A stretch of 64,000 bases of DNA from Hybos culiciformis (lineage: Eukaryota; Arthropoda; Insecta; Diptera; Hybotidae), in the NCBI GenBank assembly GCA_964007475.1, contig OZ023273.1, positions 41,851,525 through 41,915,524 on the forward strand. Reading direction: 5' to 3'. Both the position numbers and the translations under genes were made by a program. The notes beneath the pieces are model-generated. The model saw nothing but the letters and a program-made list of their open reading frames with translations. It made no database searches and was not told the DNA's origin. Of the stretch, positions 1-13,012 are shown piece by piece (the stretch's first letter is position 1; each line of letters opens with the position of its first letter).

Positions 1-3000
1 TATACATAAGGCATTGAAATGAAAAGTATTCCAATATTGACAATGTTCTAATTCGACTACTATCAGACTTGCGCCATAAACCTAATTTTAATTTTACAAA
101 TTTAAGTACATTCTTCAATCTTAAGAAAGTAAAAAAAAAAATTTAAAGTTTATATTGATTTGACCACAAACTCCACTTTTGCTTCTGAAGTTTTAAATTT
201 TCTTGTTTGCATTACCAGTTGACTTTATTGCACTTTTCAAATCAATTTATTTTAATTTTGAATCTTTTTTCCTTTCAACGCTTCACATGTGAAATTCTTT
301 CCTATCTCATTAAAAATAAAATATGAATTCGTATCAACGAGAAAAATACCAAGAACGCTTTTCATCTTCGTTCTATGATTTATTTTTTTTTAAAAAAATT
401 TCTCAATCAAACAGAACAATATTACACTTTAAAACTTTTTAAATTTCCCGCATAAAAGCTGAATTTTTACTTTTTGTTCGACTAATATTTTTATTCAAAA
501 TCCAAGTTCAATTTTTGAAGTGACAAAAAAAAAATCAGATCATTGTTTGACATAATCAAACAATAAATCTTCTTGTGTTACACTAACCATGAATAAAAAA
601 AATAAAAAAGAAAGAAAACAGACACTTCAATTTTCTTTCTTTTTTTTTTTAAGTAAGGTTAAATTTGTTCTATATTCTTTCAATTTCAATAATAAAGTTA
701 ACTTAAACTCAAAAGCTTTTATCACTATCTTCTATGTCACATGAAAAAATAAAATTTGTAACAATTATGAAAATTCCACTTTACCTATAAAAGGAAGGCA
801 GATTTTTTTTTTATGTCTATTTTTTATTATTATTTCAGGAAAGTCCTTCAAAGTTTTCCCTTATCTTTATTTGATATAAATTTGATCTAATTTAAGAATA
901 AAAAATAGAGTGCCTATTATTTACAGAACTCTTAATTGATTTTTTTCCCTCTTTAGTTTTTTTTTTAATTTGGTTCATTGCAAGAAAAAATAAAAATAAA
1001 AATTAGCATTATAATTGCATTTTATAAAATTTTAAAAATAATTAAATTGTATGTGTGGGCTGTATTATTGTATGCTTTCTAGTTTGTAATTGATTTACTT
1101 TTGCAGTTTTTTGATAAATTAAAACGATATTAGGTTCTAAAATTTTGCTATACTTATGTATACAAAATATACAAGCATAAAAAGTTTTTTTGAACATTTA
1201 ATGTACAAAAAAAGAAAACATTATAAATATCATAAAAAAAAATATTATGGACCCATCAAAATATATTTTCACAACAAAATTGAATATACCAAAATAGTTT
1301 TATTTTGATTATAAATCCAAAATGGGAAGTTCATACTTCCAATTAATGCATATAGAATTTATGCACATAGTTTATAAAAGTATATGAATAATTATTAATT
1401 ATTTATTTCTCTTTAATTATCCTGAAAATTACCTAATTGGTAATGGCATTATTCAAGAAATTATCGTTGTCAAAACCTATAAATAAATTATAAATAAGAT
1501 TTAACACAACTATTATATGTTAAGCTGTGTTTAATTGAGGAAAAAAATGTAAAAAATGCAAGGACCTTACACCTGTATATAATACCTTATCCTATTATAG
1601 GTATAACCGAATTGACGATTGGACTGAATCGATAACATCTTTATTTCTGTATTTAATTTAAAAAAAAATTATATTTTGGTTTTTATTACAAATCATAAGT
1701 TGTATGACTTAACAACAAAGTTCATATTATTGTTATTATTATTATTATTCGAATGAAGAAAAAGGTTTTTTTTTTTAATAACAGGAAATATAATGTAGTT
1801 TAATGTACTTTTAGGTACTTTCATTTTAAAAATACAATTTTTTACTTGAACATTTAAACAACAATAAACTAAATTATAATTGCTGTTTTTGCTTTTTATG
1901 TTTTGTTCTACATATTCGAATATAGTTGTAGTATCTTAAAAGTGAACTACAAAAAATTATTTTTTTTTTTTTAAATCAAATGAAACATTTTTGTGGACAT
2001 AAAGAAGTTTTATTAAATTTTTTCGTACAACAACTATACATTTTTTTTTTATAAAAGGCATTTTTATTTCATTAGGTATAATTTTGTATAATATCAGTCA
2101 CTGTATCAAATTCTCTGAAAAAAAAAACTATTTTGCAGAAAACAAAAAAAAATTATTTTCATATTAAAACTTTAAAAGTTTGTTAAAATGTTTTGAGATT
2201 AATATGGCTTGTGCAAATAAAAGTACAAAACAATATTTTTCAAAAATAGTATTTCAAAATTGAAAGACATAAACAAATAAAGAAGTTTTATAAATTATTT
2301 ACCATTTGTTAGACAAATGAAGCGGTCAAAAGGCTAATGACCGATCAAATTTTTAAGCCACTTAATATTTTTCAACAAGCTAATTTTAAAACAAATTTCT
2401 TAAGTTTCATGCTCGTTAAAGGGTTAATAAATATATAACATAAGACTATACTGAATTTATAAATTAACCTTGAAATATTCTACAAATAGTTTAAATAAGT
2501 TAAAAAAAATTAAAAAAAAAAAATTACCTAAAATGAAACTTGTCAAATGCAAATAAGAATAAGGTATAAAAACAATTAAATCTTTTATGGATTTTTTTTT
2601 TACATTAAAGACTAAATGTCTAGGGGATTATATGGTTTTAAAACAAAATCAGCAAATTTCTATAGTAGCACTTTTATTGAAAAAAAAAAAGTTTTATTTT
2701 TTTTTTTTTAAATACAAATCCCTCTTTATTATTATTTTTTTAAAACAACAAATTTTTCATAAAATAACATGTTAAATTTCATAAGTACTGGAAAATCTGA
2801 AAAGTCAGTAAAAAATTTTCTCTTATTTTATTGAATAATAAATCATTGCTCGATCAAGTGGTTTTACATTTTCAATTGCTTCCATTGTTTTCTATTTTCT
2901 TTTATAAATTTTATTGCATTTCTTAATGCAAAATTTATTTTTTTATTATAAATTGCTTTCATAGACATAAGTATAATAGTTTGAAAGTTTTTTGTTAAGC

Positions 3001-6000
3001 ATTCATACCTTTACAAGGACTCTTTAAGAATGTGGTAGGAGATATTAAAGTATACACCTCTATTATAAATAATAAATTCAAATACTATATAGGGATATAT
3101 CTTCTCCCGGTACGTCAATTCCCGAAGATACACCTTCATTATAAAGAAAAATTGTTTCATAATCAATAAATCCAAACACTATATCCCTATAGCCTGATCC
3201 TGGACATTGATTCGCAATCTAATTATAAATTTCAGATGTTGGTCAGCGATATTGTTGAGCTTCACGCTCCTTAAGCGACTCTTGAATACACTTAGTTTAA
3301 GTGAATCTACTAAAAAGTTTAAAACGCTTGGAAATTAGGACTGACTATTATAATCATTATAACAAAGAACCAACTTTTTCTTAATTTTGGGCTTATATGA
3401 AATTATAGAGGGCTCTTATTCTTATATATGTATAGAAATTCTTAAATTTTTTTTTGTCAATCTCTTTCACAAATGAAAAAAATGTAATTATTTAAAGAAT
3501 AAAAAATTATTCCATTATGTCGTTAAGTTGGTACATCTTTCTACGCTATACAATTTAAAGTTCTAACTCAATTAATATTAATTCATTATGGTATTGAGGT
3601 ATTATTTGCTTTAAACATTATGAAAAAAAATAAAAACTCTAAAAACAAAAATGTTTGTACTAGCAAACCAAATTATTTCATTATGCTTGCATCCCTTGAG
3701 CTTTAATTAACGGTTAGTCCTATGGGATTTGTTTTTAATAACCATATTTACATTTTATGAATAAACTGACATAGAACTAACTGTATGTACAATTGTATCT
3801 ATAGAAAAAAAAAATTTCTTACATTCATTTATTTTATGTTTTCAAAATAAAATTCATTGAATAACTAAACTCGAAAGGACTTCATAGAAAAAAAAAAAAA
3901 GGATGACAACCTTTAAATGAAATTATAAACATAGTAAAGTATATGTTACCAAAAACAAATGAAAAATCTTTATTTTGATTTTTGACAGAACTCAGGAATA
4001 AGTAAGTAAATCTGCTGTTTCGAATTTGGTGAGATTTGATTTTTTTTTTACTTTCCATAACTTAAAATGTCACAAAAAAAAACTGATTGCATACCAACAA
4101 AAAAAAAAATATTAAAAGTAGAATCAGTCAAATAAAAACAAAATATCGTCGATTACATGGAAATTTGGAAAATAAAGAAAAAGCTAGAGCTTTTGCTATC
4201 TAGGCTGAAGCCCTCCAGTAGTGTAGTTAATTTAGAGCCCAATTCCCATTGTAACTCCTAAATTAATTGCTGTAGTCATTTTAATTTTTTTCATTATCCC
4301 TCCCAGAGCTAGTCCCGTATATATTTTAATGTATATATTTTAATGTCAGGACTTTGATGTAGATACGATTTTTTTTTTTATCAAATATACGGAAACTTCA
4401 ACCTTTTCTCAAGTTATATATTTATATAATATCTTTATATTTTTTAAAATTAGATAAAAGCTGTTGCAGACACTCATATAAATATTAATTAAATAGAGTA
4501 TCCTTAAAGGGAATGAAATATATCTGAATATAAGCTAATTTTTTTTTTTTATCATTTCAGACTATAAATTTTGTATAACTTTTTTCAACAACTTTTTTTA
4601 ACGTGTTTTTACCTTGAAAATACTATTTGTTGATATAGGACCAAAAAAAAAAAAATTATTTTTTACGTCGTCCTCTTTGTATGAAAGCAATATATATGTA
4701 ATTTGTATATCTACGTTTTATTTACATAATATAAAAATAGCTAGCTACGATAGAATATGTATTGTACATAAAAGATGAAAAAAAAAATCTAACAAAGGAA
4801 AATTATGACGAGTGCGGTTCCATAAATGTGTAATCAACGTTATTGTAGCGAATTTATGTGCACCTTAATTAACTTAACTAAAGCAATTTGTTTTGGATAT
4901 GAAAAAATTTTTGACACATTATGATAAATCAAGTTTTGTGTAAAATGTATATTTATACATTTCATAAAAACAATATTTTCATATATATTTCGAAAAATTA
5001 AAAAAGGCCAACATAGTCTTTGACGGTTTATAATAGAGTTTTTAAACTGGCGATTTTTGCAAATGTCTGGTAATAAATCAGGACGTTAAACGTCATATTA
5101 ATTTATTTAGTATCAAGGCACAGAATTAATTTTTTCTGAATTTCGGTAATAGTATAACTTTGTATCCAACTCAAATTTGATGGAAATATTTGTGCGTTAA
5201 ATTTCACACAAATGTTTATGTTTGACCACTGAGTTTAACTTCTAGAGAATCTTAGTATAAAAACTGACACATTCTTTAAGTTTGATATAATCTACAAGAT
5301 TTTTTATCTTTTTCTTTAAACTAAATTAACTTTTTTACTATTTCATTTTTCTTGTGAAAAGTTTATTATTCAAATAGAATGCTATACATTACATTGGGTA
5401 TGTCAAAAATTTAATGTTTTTAAAAGAAAATATCTTCTTTTTTGTAAATACTAAAATTTTTTCTTTGCAGTGTGACGAAAATATTTAATAAATATAGATT
5501 TTTTTTTGTTGATAAACACAAAAATTTTGATTTTTAATTTTTTAAAGTTATCTATTTTTATATGTGTAGCAGCTAAAAGTTTGTCCAATATAAATGTGTG
5601 TAATTTTTATAGAAAGTTTGTTAAATTTTTGTTAAGAATTTTGTTATTTTTATATTAATTTTGCAAAAAATAACTGAATGCATACATTCAAATTTCAGTG
5701 AGCTTGAGCTTAATTTTTTTTTGTCAGTTTTGCAATTTAATCTAATAGTTATGTGCACCACACACATATATAATGATCAAAATTGTAGAAGTTTATGTAA
5801 TAAAACAATAGGTTGTTGTAAACGTTTATTGGAGTTAAAAATATGTTTTAGTGTATTCTCCATTATTTTGATTCATATTATAAATATACCCACTTGTACA
5901 ATTATCATTAAAACAAATTGGAAAAAAAAAAAAATAGATTTTTACAGAATGTACTGCACTAATAAAGTTTTATTTTTAAAAAAGAGAATAACTAATTAGT

Positions 6001-6562
6001 GATAATTGCGAAAATTTTGAAGCAAATTTTTGAAATAAATGTGCAATCATAATTATTATACTCAATTAAAAGTCTGAATTTTTAACACATATAAAGTAAA
6101 CAAATTGTCTTCGATTTTTAATACAAAGTTTAAAACTTTTTGGATGAAAAACATTAAAACTAGTCAAACAATAAATAATTAAATAGTGTCGAAGAGTCAA
6201 TATATATTTTGTTTCTTGAATGTCCAATAAAATTTTCAGTTCAATTTCATAAACAGTGATTATGAAAATGTTCGGAAAATAGCAAAAATAAAATAAAATT
6301 AAGATATTTTTAGAAACAATAAACTCCATAATAATATACAGTTAAAAAACAAATAGATGCCGCAGTTTAATTCAAATTGAATCAATGAATAATTAAGAAA
6401 AATTAGCTTTTTGTGGCAAGCTATTTGTGATATAAACATTTTTTTTTGTAATTTAAACTATATAATTTTGTTCTAGCGACTTTGGTTGCAATTCATTTGC
6501 TATATATTCTTAATAATCATTGCAATATTTTTCTGCACATACTGCCAGAAAATAACGCAGTT
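1..6562. other. intergenic or intronic AT-rich DNA
   Basis: No conserved coding segment seen on either strand. The longest open frame (5661-5999) is low complexity and matches nothing I know. A GC-richer patch at about 4190-4320 and the direct repeat near 3040-3190 look like old transposon fragments. Confidence 0.6.
3040..3190 (+). repeat. imperfect direct repeat
   Basis: A segment around TACACCTCTATTATAAA and its continuation AAATACTATATAGGGATA is repeated about 80 bp later as TACACCTTCATTATAAA and AAACACTATATCCCTATA. The unit ends differ by inversion of GGGATA. No family recognised. Confidence 0.35.
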
Positions 6563-6719
6563 TAAAGGTGAAAACACAATTCGGGCGACAACGACGGCGA
6601 CAGCGATAGCGACTGTCAAAAACCATATATTTGTATGAGAATGAAACAATTGAGGCGATTTTTTTATATGAAAAATCGCTGTCGCCGTCGTCGTCGCCCC
6701 AATTGTGTTTTCACCTTTA
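6563..6719. mobile_element. 157-bp GCGAC-rich MITE
   Basis: Long inverted repeats begin TAAAGGTGAAAACACAATT on the left and end with its complement on the right. They continue inward as runs of GCGACN. The flanks are GTT on both sides (6560-6562 and 6720-6722), a 3-bp target-site duplication. A minus-strand reading frame through it (rich in Thr, Ala, Val) is a by-product of the GCGAC repeats. Confidence 0.7.
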
Positions 6720-7615
6720 GTTACAATCTTTCTGCTATATTTGCACCAAGTTTTTTTTTCAGTGTTCATATCCGAATTAAATAAAAGTTGAATCACCACA
6801 GTATAAAAAAAAACATTACCTTCCCCCGAAGCAAAAAAAAATAAGAAAATTTGTATTAAAAAAAAAATGTAAATAAAAACATGACTGGAAAATTAAAAAA
6901 AGAAAGTATTAAAAAAAAATTCAAGACGTAAAAACATTTTTTATATTACCTTTATAGCGGTCATTTATTTTAATAAAAAATATTACAAATCCTGATTATT
7001 ATTATCCTGTACTGACTTTATTACGTATATGTTTATGTGTAGTATATGTATGTATTAAAGTTTCTGTTTTCTTTTTTTTATTCTTTATTTTAAACGTAAT
7101 TTTATTTTTTTATTAAAATTTTGTTTTTTTATTTTTATTATATTAATTATTTTTATTTTATGTAGGTATTTAATTCTTTTTATTTCTATTTTTAAGTTTA
7201 ATATACTACCTTAATTTATTCATATGTACATATGAATATATATAAAAACATTACAAGCAAAAAGTTAATTTTTTTGTTATGTTTACATATATGTTTGTTT
7301 TTTATTATTGTTTTGGTTGAAATTATTCTTTTTTTTTCTTTCTATTTTTTAAAACAAAATAAATTTTCCACAGGTTTTTGGTTCATCAAATATTTTTGTA
7401 TACATATATTATATTATGTATACATATATGTGTTATATATTTAGTATATAAAGGAAAAACAAAGAAAAGAATAAAAAAAAAAAAATGAAAATTTCACTAC
7501 ACAATATTTACGTATAATATATTTTGTTTGTTTTATTTTTAGTCACTTAAAAACAACAAAAAACCAAAAGGATAAAAGTACATAATAATCTGAAAAAAAA
7601 AAAAAAATGTTTTTC

Positions 7616-7641
7616 TTCATTTATTATTATTATTATTATTA
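7616..7641 (+). repeat. (ATT)n microsatellite
   Basis: About eight ATT units in AT-rich flanking DNA. Confidence 0.8.
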
Positions 7642-8196
7642 TAATTTTTTTTTTTCAAAGGACGAAACGACGAAAATATTTTTTTTTGTTTTTTTTTAAT
7701 CAGAATTTTAAATAGTTCTCTGTGGAAAAGCAAAAAAAAATAAATTATAATAATAATTCATAAAAATTATTAAAAATGTACACAAAATGTTCATTAAAAA
7801 TATCTACTAGGTACTACTACTAAATTTAAATAATAATTTTTTTTTTTTAAAGAATGCCAAAAATATATTGTCCTTTAATCCTTGACGACAATATTTATAT
7901 TTGGCAAAAATTTTTTGTTAAAAATAATTTAATTTTTATTTCTTAAAATTATTTACTTTAAAATTATTTAAACTTTTAAAAGTACATATGTAAATATTAT
8001 TAATGAATGTATATATATTTTTTTTTTAGAATAATTTTATTTATTATTGCAATTTATAAAAACAATTTACAATTTATTAGAAAAATAAAGAAAACTTTAA
8101 ATAAATATATAAATTTTTTAAGAAAACCGTTTAATTCCTTCGATGGAAAATCCTTATATGAAAATTATTTATAAAAAATATATTTTCCATGCAAAC

Positions 8197-8220
8197 AGAA
8201 GAAGAAGAAGAAGAAGAAAA
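8197..8220 (+). repeat. (GAA)n microsatellite
   Basis: About seven GAA units running into an A tract. The minus-strand reading frame across it is poly-Ser. Confidence 0.85.
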
Positions 8221-9976
8221 AAAAAATTGTTTTTTACAAAAAAAAGAAGAAAAACCGCTCTTTTTTTCCTCAAGTAAAATTGTTGTTTTTTTTTTTTCAT
8301 TTCTATTTTCTCTGTTTTTATATTTTATATATTTTCCACAGCATAAATAAATTTTCACCCCCAGTAAAAAAAAAAAAAAAACTAATATTTTTACCGTTAT
8401 ATTGGAAAATTTTCTCGTAGGGAAAATTGAAAAAAAGAAAAAAAAAAACTCCAAGGGAGAGACTGTAAAAAAAAAAATGTTTTTTTTTTTGGAGACCAAA
8501 ATATGAGCAAAATATCGAAAACATTTAAGAATAAAATTCCTATGTACAGAATTATGAGAAAAAAAAATGTTCAATGCATGAGAACAAAATGTTCGAAAGA
8601 GAACGAAAATATTTTTCGTGAAAATTGTGAATGCAATGCAAGGTAAAAAGGAAGGATCAAATGAAAGGCAAGGGAAAAATAAAATAAAAAAAGGACATTA
8701 AAATCAAAACATAAAATTACGTGAAAATTTAGATAAGAAAAGTTATCAAAATAGGGTGACATTGTCAATTTTCAGTTTCTAATAATTTAATAAAAAAAAA
8801 AAATACATAAAATTTTTTTTGCTAAAAAACAAGCCTTAATTTAGTCGAACTAAAAATTAAGACAAAATATTTAATGAATAAAGTTAAATAGTAAAGCTAC
8901 AGGAGAACCCCCCAACTTTGGTTAATAATCAACAGGATGCACTTATTAAATTAAATTTTCATAAACTTAGAACTTAGAGCTTGAGGCTTCAGCTTTTAAG
9001 ATGAACAACGTTTTGCGAAACTAATAGCGCAATAAAATCTCTGTTCTTGATAAGATCTTCATCACCATCTAGAGATGTAGTCCCTGTCAAGACAAATCTA
9101 ACGAGCCTTAACGCCATGGGGCTATCTAATTTAGTTGAGGCGTTGCTAGGGCCAGCATCCGGCTTCAAAAATTAATTACAAATTTTAAACCGGAAGTACA
9201 TTAATATAAAGCTTAACTTGTAATAATGGAAAGAAATAGATATAAAAGTAGCTAATGGAATAATAAAATTTAATAGAGAATTAAATGCTGACATGAGTTA
9301 ACGCCTAAACCTCAAACCTAATTCAAGCTTTGTTAGCCACTGGAGTTCAAAAATTTATGGAAGTAGAATAATATTATTTTGTTATGTTTTATACCTCTTC
9401 TGCATTTTGTGGTCATGTTGTTATTTTTACTCAGTAGAGTAATGTTAACTATAAAAATTAAACTTATTTTTATGAATAAACTGTGATGAACATTTTTAGT
9501 CCAAAATGTGATGAAATATAGAAAATGTTTATTTTTATTTATATATATACATATATTAAAATTGTAGGTATATATAATTATAAATAATTTTGTTTTACCC
9601 TATATGTATTGCATAAAAAGTTTTTACCCTTATCTAAAAAATAAATAAAATAAAATTGTTAAACATATTAAAATAATGTTGAGGGTAAAAATACCGAAAT
9701 GTATTCATTATTTTAATGTTTTGCACTCGCAGCGGGTGGAAAAACAAGTTTTTGATAATAATATTTACATATCTATTTTTAAGGAAAAAAAAACTCTAAT
9801 GCTTGCAACTATACTGAAAAAAATTCAAGAGCGAAATAGAAAACATAATATAAAAAGGAAAGCAAAATATAAACAATTATAAGTTAAACAATAAACACAG
9901 AAAATAAAGCAAATTTTTAATAGAAAATTCCTTGTCTTTTAAAAGTTAATTTTAGTTAGAAATTATTAGTTTAAAG

Positions 9977-10568
9977 CAATGGTTCCCAAAGTGTGGTACG
10001 CGTACCACTAGTGGTACATTACGCTTAGGCCAGTGGTACAAATTAATTGATCTATTACAAATTAATTGATTTTATTTATTAATTGTTTCGTATACTAAAA
10101 TTAATGAATTTTTTTCATTCAACTTTCTGAAAATTCGCACATTTTTTTTTCTTTCTGATAAAAATTTAGATGCGTTTTCAGAAGTAGAAAAGATCAGTTA
10201 TCAAAAATTTCTTGTAATGGTGATTTAAAACTTGAATTTAAACAGCAAAATTTAAAATATTTTTGGTTTCAATGACGGTCTTAATATGAAGCAATTTCTG
10301 ATAAAGCTTTGAAATTTTAGATGCTATTTGTTTCATCATATTTATGTGAAGCCTGATTTTCGGCAATGTTGAGTATTAAAAATAAATTCAATACACGTTT
10401 AAACCTTACGTTTAAAATTAACTAAAATTGAACATAATATTACATATTTAATGGGCAACAAAAAACTTTAGTTTATTATTTTAAAAATTTCTGATACTTT
10501 TGCAGTGGTACGTATATTTAAGAAAAGTATATTGATGGTACAGTAGATAAAAAGTTTGGGAACCGCTG
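9977..10568. mobile_element. decayed hAT element with transposase remnant
   Basis: 592 bp. Terminal inverted repeats are CAATGGTTCCCAAAGT on the left and, read inward from the right, CAGCGGTTCCCAAACT, a typical hAT end. Flanks GTTTAAAG (9969-9976) and GTTTAAAA (10569-10576) are an 8-bp duplication with one mismatch. The plus strand from 10327 reads SYLCEA, a stop, then FSAMLSIKNKFNTRLN. This resembles the conserved C-terminal dimerisation region of hAT/ZBED-SCAND3-like transposases. It is a broken relic. Confidence 0.75.
10327..10425 (+). pseudogene. hAT transposase C-terminal fragment
   Basis: About 32 codons in one frame containing SSYLCEA then FSAMLSIKNKFNTRLNL, with a TGA where the family has Gly. 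The pattern CEAxFSxLxxIKxKxRxRL is the hallmark of hAT (ZBED/SCAND3-like) transposases. No start codon or upstream catalytic core remains within the element. Confidence 0.6.
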
Positions 10569-10726
10569 GTTTAAAATATTAAAATGATTAGCGACAAGTT
10601 AAGCTCAAATTGAATGAATAGGCTGAATAATTTAGTTTTATTGCTTGCAATGAGTAAACAATTATACTGTATCTGTATACTGCCACCCAAATTATATTCT
10701 CAGTTTTGATTCTATTGTCACCCTAT

Positions 10727-11799
10727 TAGTGATGGGAAATCTCGTTCACTTCAGTGACCTGTGTTAACTCGTTCGTTCTTTTTTACTGACCGAGTTAAAA
10801 AATATCGTTCAATTGAACGACATATTTTCTCGTTCGCGAACGACCGAAAAAAAATGAACTCAAATCAATTTACTGACCGAGTTAAAAAAATTGAACGGGT
10901 TAAAAAAATGAACGAACTATTTTTACTGACCGAGTTAAAAAAAATTGAACGGGTTAAAAAATGAACGTACTATTTTTACTGACCGAGTTAAAAAAAATTG
11001 AACGGGTTAAAAAATGAACGTACTATTTTTACTGACCGAGTTAAAAAATATTGAACGGGTTAAAAAATGAACGTACTATTTTTACTGACCGAGTTAAAAA
11101 TATAGCTCAATTGAACGACCGATAAAATTAACTCAAATCAAAATGAACTTTGCAAAAATAAAAAAATACCAAATGAAATAAACTGAAAGTGAACTGTGAA
11201 CTTTAGGAAGCATTAATTCATCTATTATTTTTAAAGTTAATATGATTTATTTTTATTATAAAAAAAATAAAAATATTTAGAGCATATTAATCTACTAATA
11301 ATTATTCAAATATCTATATTAACAATAACCGATTATATCAAAAAAAAAAAATTTTTTTTATCTTTTTATTAATATTTTTTGTTATATTTTTTGGGATAAT
11401 TTTTTATGAAAAATAAAACATTCCTTTAAATATTTAATCTGTTTCCCGTCAGTCTTTCTTATTGTATTTTTTTCTATGGATGTCGTGTGGCATTTTCAAT
11501 TGAAAAATACGATAATTTTCAGACCAGTAAAGAGGTAGCTATTGTTCACACTACACTTACATAACAATCTAACAACACCAACACAATTTCTCTTTCTTCC
11601 TTATAGCTGAAAAATAAGTGTACTGCTCTTTTCAAACATTTATCTCTTCTCTACACCTACAGAACTTTTTTTTTTTTAGAAAAGAACGATGAACGGTGAA
11701 CGATGAACGATATATTTTTTTTTTACTGACCGATCGGTCATCGTTCACTTTAGTGATCCGTTCTTTTTAACTCGGTCGTTCACGAACGACACATCTCTA
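10727..11799. mobile_element. non-autonomous hAT-like element with internal tandem repeats
   Basis: 1073 bp, flanked by a perfect 8-bp duplication CACCCTAT (10719-10726 and 11800-11807). The ends are imperfect inverted repeats: TAGTGATGGG on the left and TAGAGATGTG read inward from the right. Subterminal regions on both sides repeat GTTCACTTnAGTGA and CGTTCGTTC/GAACGA motifs. No transposase is visible. Confidence 0.75.
10872..11136 (+). repeat. 53-bp tandem repeat inside the hAT-like element
   Basis: About five copies of a 53-bp unit starting ACTGACCGAGTTAAAAA and containing TTGAACGGGTTAAAAAATG. Unit starts are at 10872, 10925, 10978, 11031 and 11084, exactly 53 bp apart. A related ACTGACC unit starts earlier at 10785. 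Copies are nearly identical, so amplification is recent relative to the element. Confidence 0.85.
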
Positions 11800-11807
11800 C
11801 ACCCTAT

Positions 11808-13004
11808 TTAAAGAAGAATTACCTATGATTAGCACATACTATTATCACAAACGAATTCATTAAAAAATATTAGGAGCCTATTTAAAAAAAAAATCATTCA
11901 CAGTTTTATTTGATTAATACAGTTGTATTTACTTGGGGGGTAGACGAGACTAAAAACTAGTTATAATTAAGATGTTTTTTGGATGTAGGTGTGAAAAATT
12001 GTATAAAAAAAAATCTTGAAATAGTTATAACAACTAATAGTTTTAACTAAAAAAGTTTCTGAATCTAAATTATTACTTTACTTGTCAAATGAAATACTTT
12101 TTTTTTAAATGTAAAGAAAAACTAAAAAGTGAAGTAAAATAATAAAATAATTTGTAAATAGTTTTAACTAAAGTTAAGCCAGTGGGAATAATTACATCAC
12201 AAATATAAATAAAAAACTCATACAATTGTAAATAGTTAAGACTAGTTTTTACTCTCGTCTGCGTTAATTAGGAACTATAAGTTAATAAAAGCTAAAAGTT
12301 CACTTTATTATAAAAAAACTTAAAAAAAAATCACAAAAGAAGACTTTTTCATATGAATTAAAATATGTTCATTTGAAATGAAACCATCGGAAACATGCAT
12401 CACACTTACACCCAATACTTTTTAAGATTTCGTTCTCTTCATCGCTGTCTAATATATTGCATTGCAGTGGTTCTTTTATTTATTTTCTTTTTAATCATTA
12501 ACTTTACGCCAACATTCCGTCGATATACCTTTGGATGATGGTTTGTCGAATTTGTTTCGGTTGAAAGGTCGTAAGGGTCCTGGATATTTCAAATTTAAAA
12601 ATGTTTGATGAAGTTGCAGCTTGTTCCTGGTTGGTCAGTGGGATTTGCCGGTTGTCAAAAACATGTAAATAAAAATATTTGAAAGCAAAATATAATAAAC
12701 ATATTTAAAAGCAAAATATAATATTAAAAGTTTACAAACAATTTTTTTTTTTCGTCATATCAAAGTAAACATAGAATTTGTAGTGTATACGCTGTAGTTT
12801 TAAACAAGTTTAACACTACTTTGAACCTGAAGTGGAGACAAGATTTTACACCTATAATAACTTTATTAATAGGGATTAAGAACATTATGTTAAAAAAAAT
12901 TAAATTGAACAAAATTAAAGATTAAGAGCCCTGACTGTGAGAAATAGGTCTTGGTTTTGCTTTTTAGGGTTAATACAATCTCGACTGAAGTTATTTTTTG
13001 TTAT
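11808..13004. other. intergenic between hAT-like and palindromic elements
   Basis: AT-rich. The only distinctive content is 12369-12660: a cysteine-rich relic on the minus strand and the phrase GGTTGGTCAGTGGGAT at 12629-12644, which recurs at 22036. Confidence 0.55.
12369..12449 (-). pseudogene. cysteine-rich transposase-tail-like fragment
   Basis: On the minus strand one open frame reads DSDEENEILKSIGCKCDACF then RWFHFK before a stop. The C-x-C-x2-C and RWFH pattern resembles the PHD-like tail found on some insect transposable-element proteins and on genuine PHD fingers. There is no start, no further zinc ligand and no neighbouring exon, so it is most likely a relic. Confidence 0.3.
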
Positions 13005-13012
13005 GTTGGAAA

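Larger units (their letters stand above)
6723..9968. other. AT-rich DNA with microsatellites
   Basis: Homopolymer A and T runs, (ATT)n and (GAA)n. The patch 8890-9160 is less AT-rich and may be a decayed repeat. Open frames here are Phe/Lys/Ser-rich by-products of the base composition. Confidence 0.6.

Noticed and set aside
5661..5999. 112-codon frame, Cys- and Ile-rich
   Set aside because: No domain recognised. Composition is as expected for AT-rich non-coding DNA, with no adjoining exons.
6500..6799. 99-codon minus-strand frame with Thr/Ala/Val runs
   Set aside because: It passes through the GCGAC MITE, and the runs come from its repeats.
8131..8574. 147-codon minus-strand frame, Phe/Lys/Ser-rich
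   Set aside because: Made of T/A homopolymers and the GAA microsatellite.
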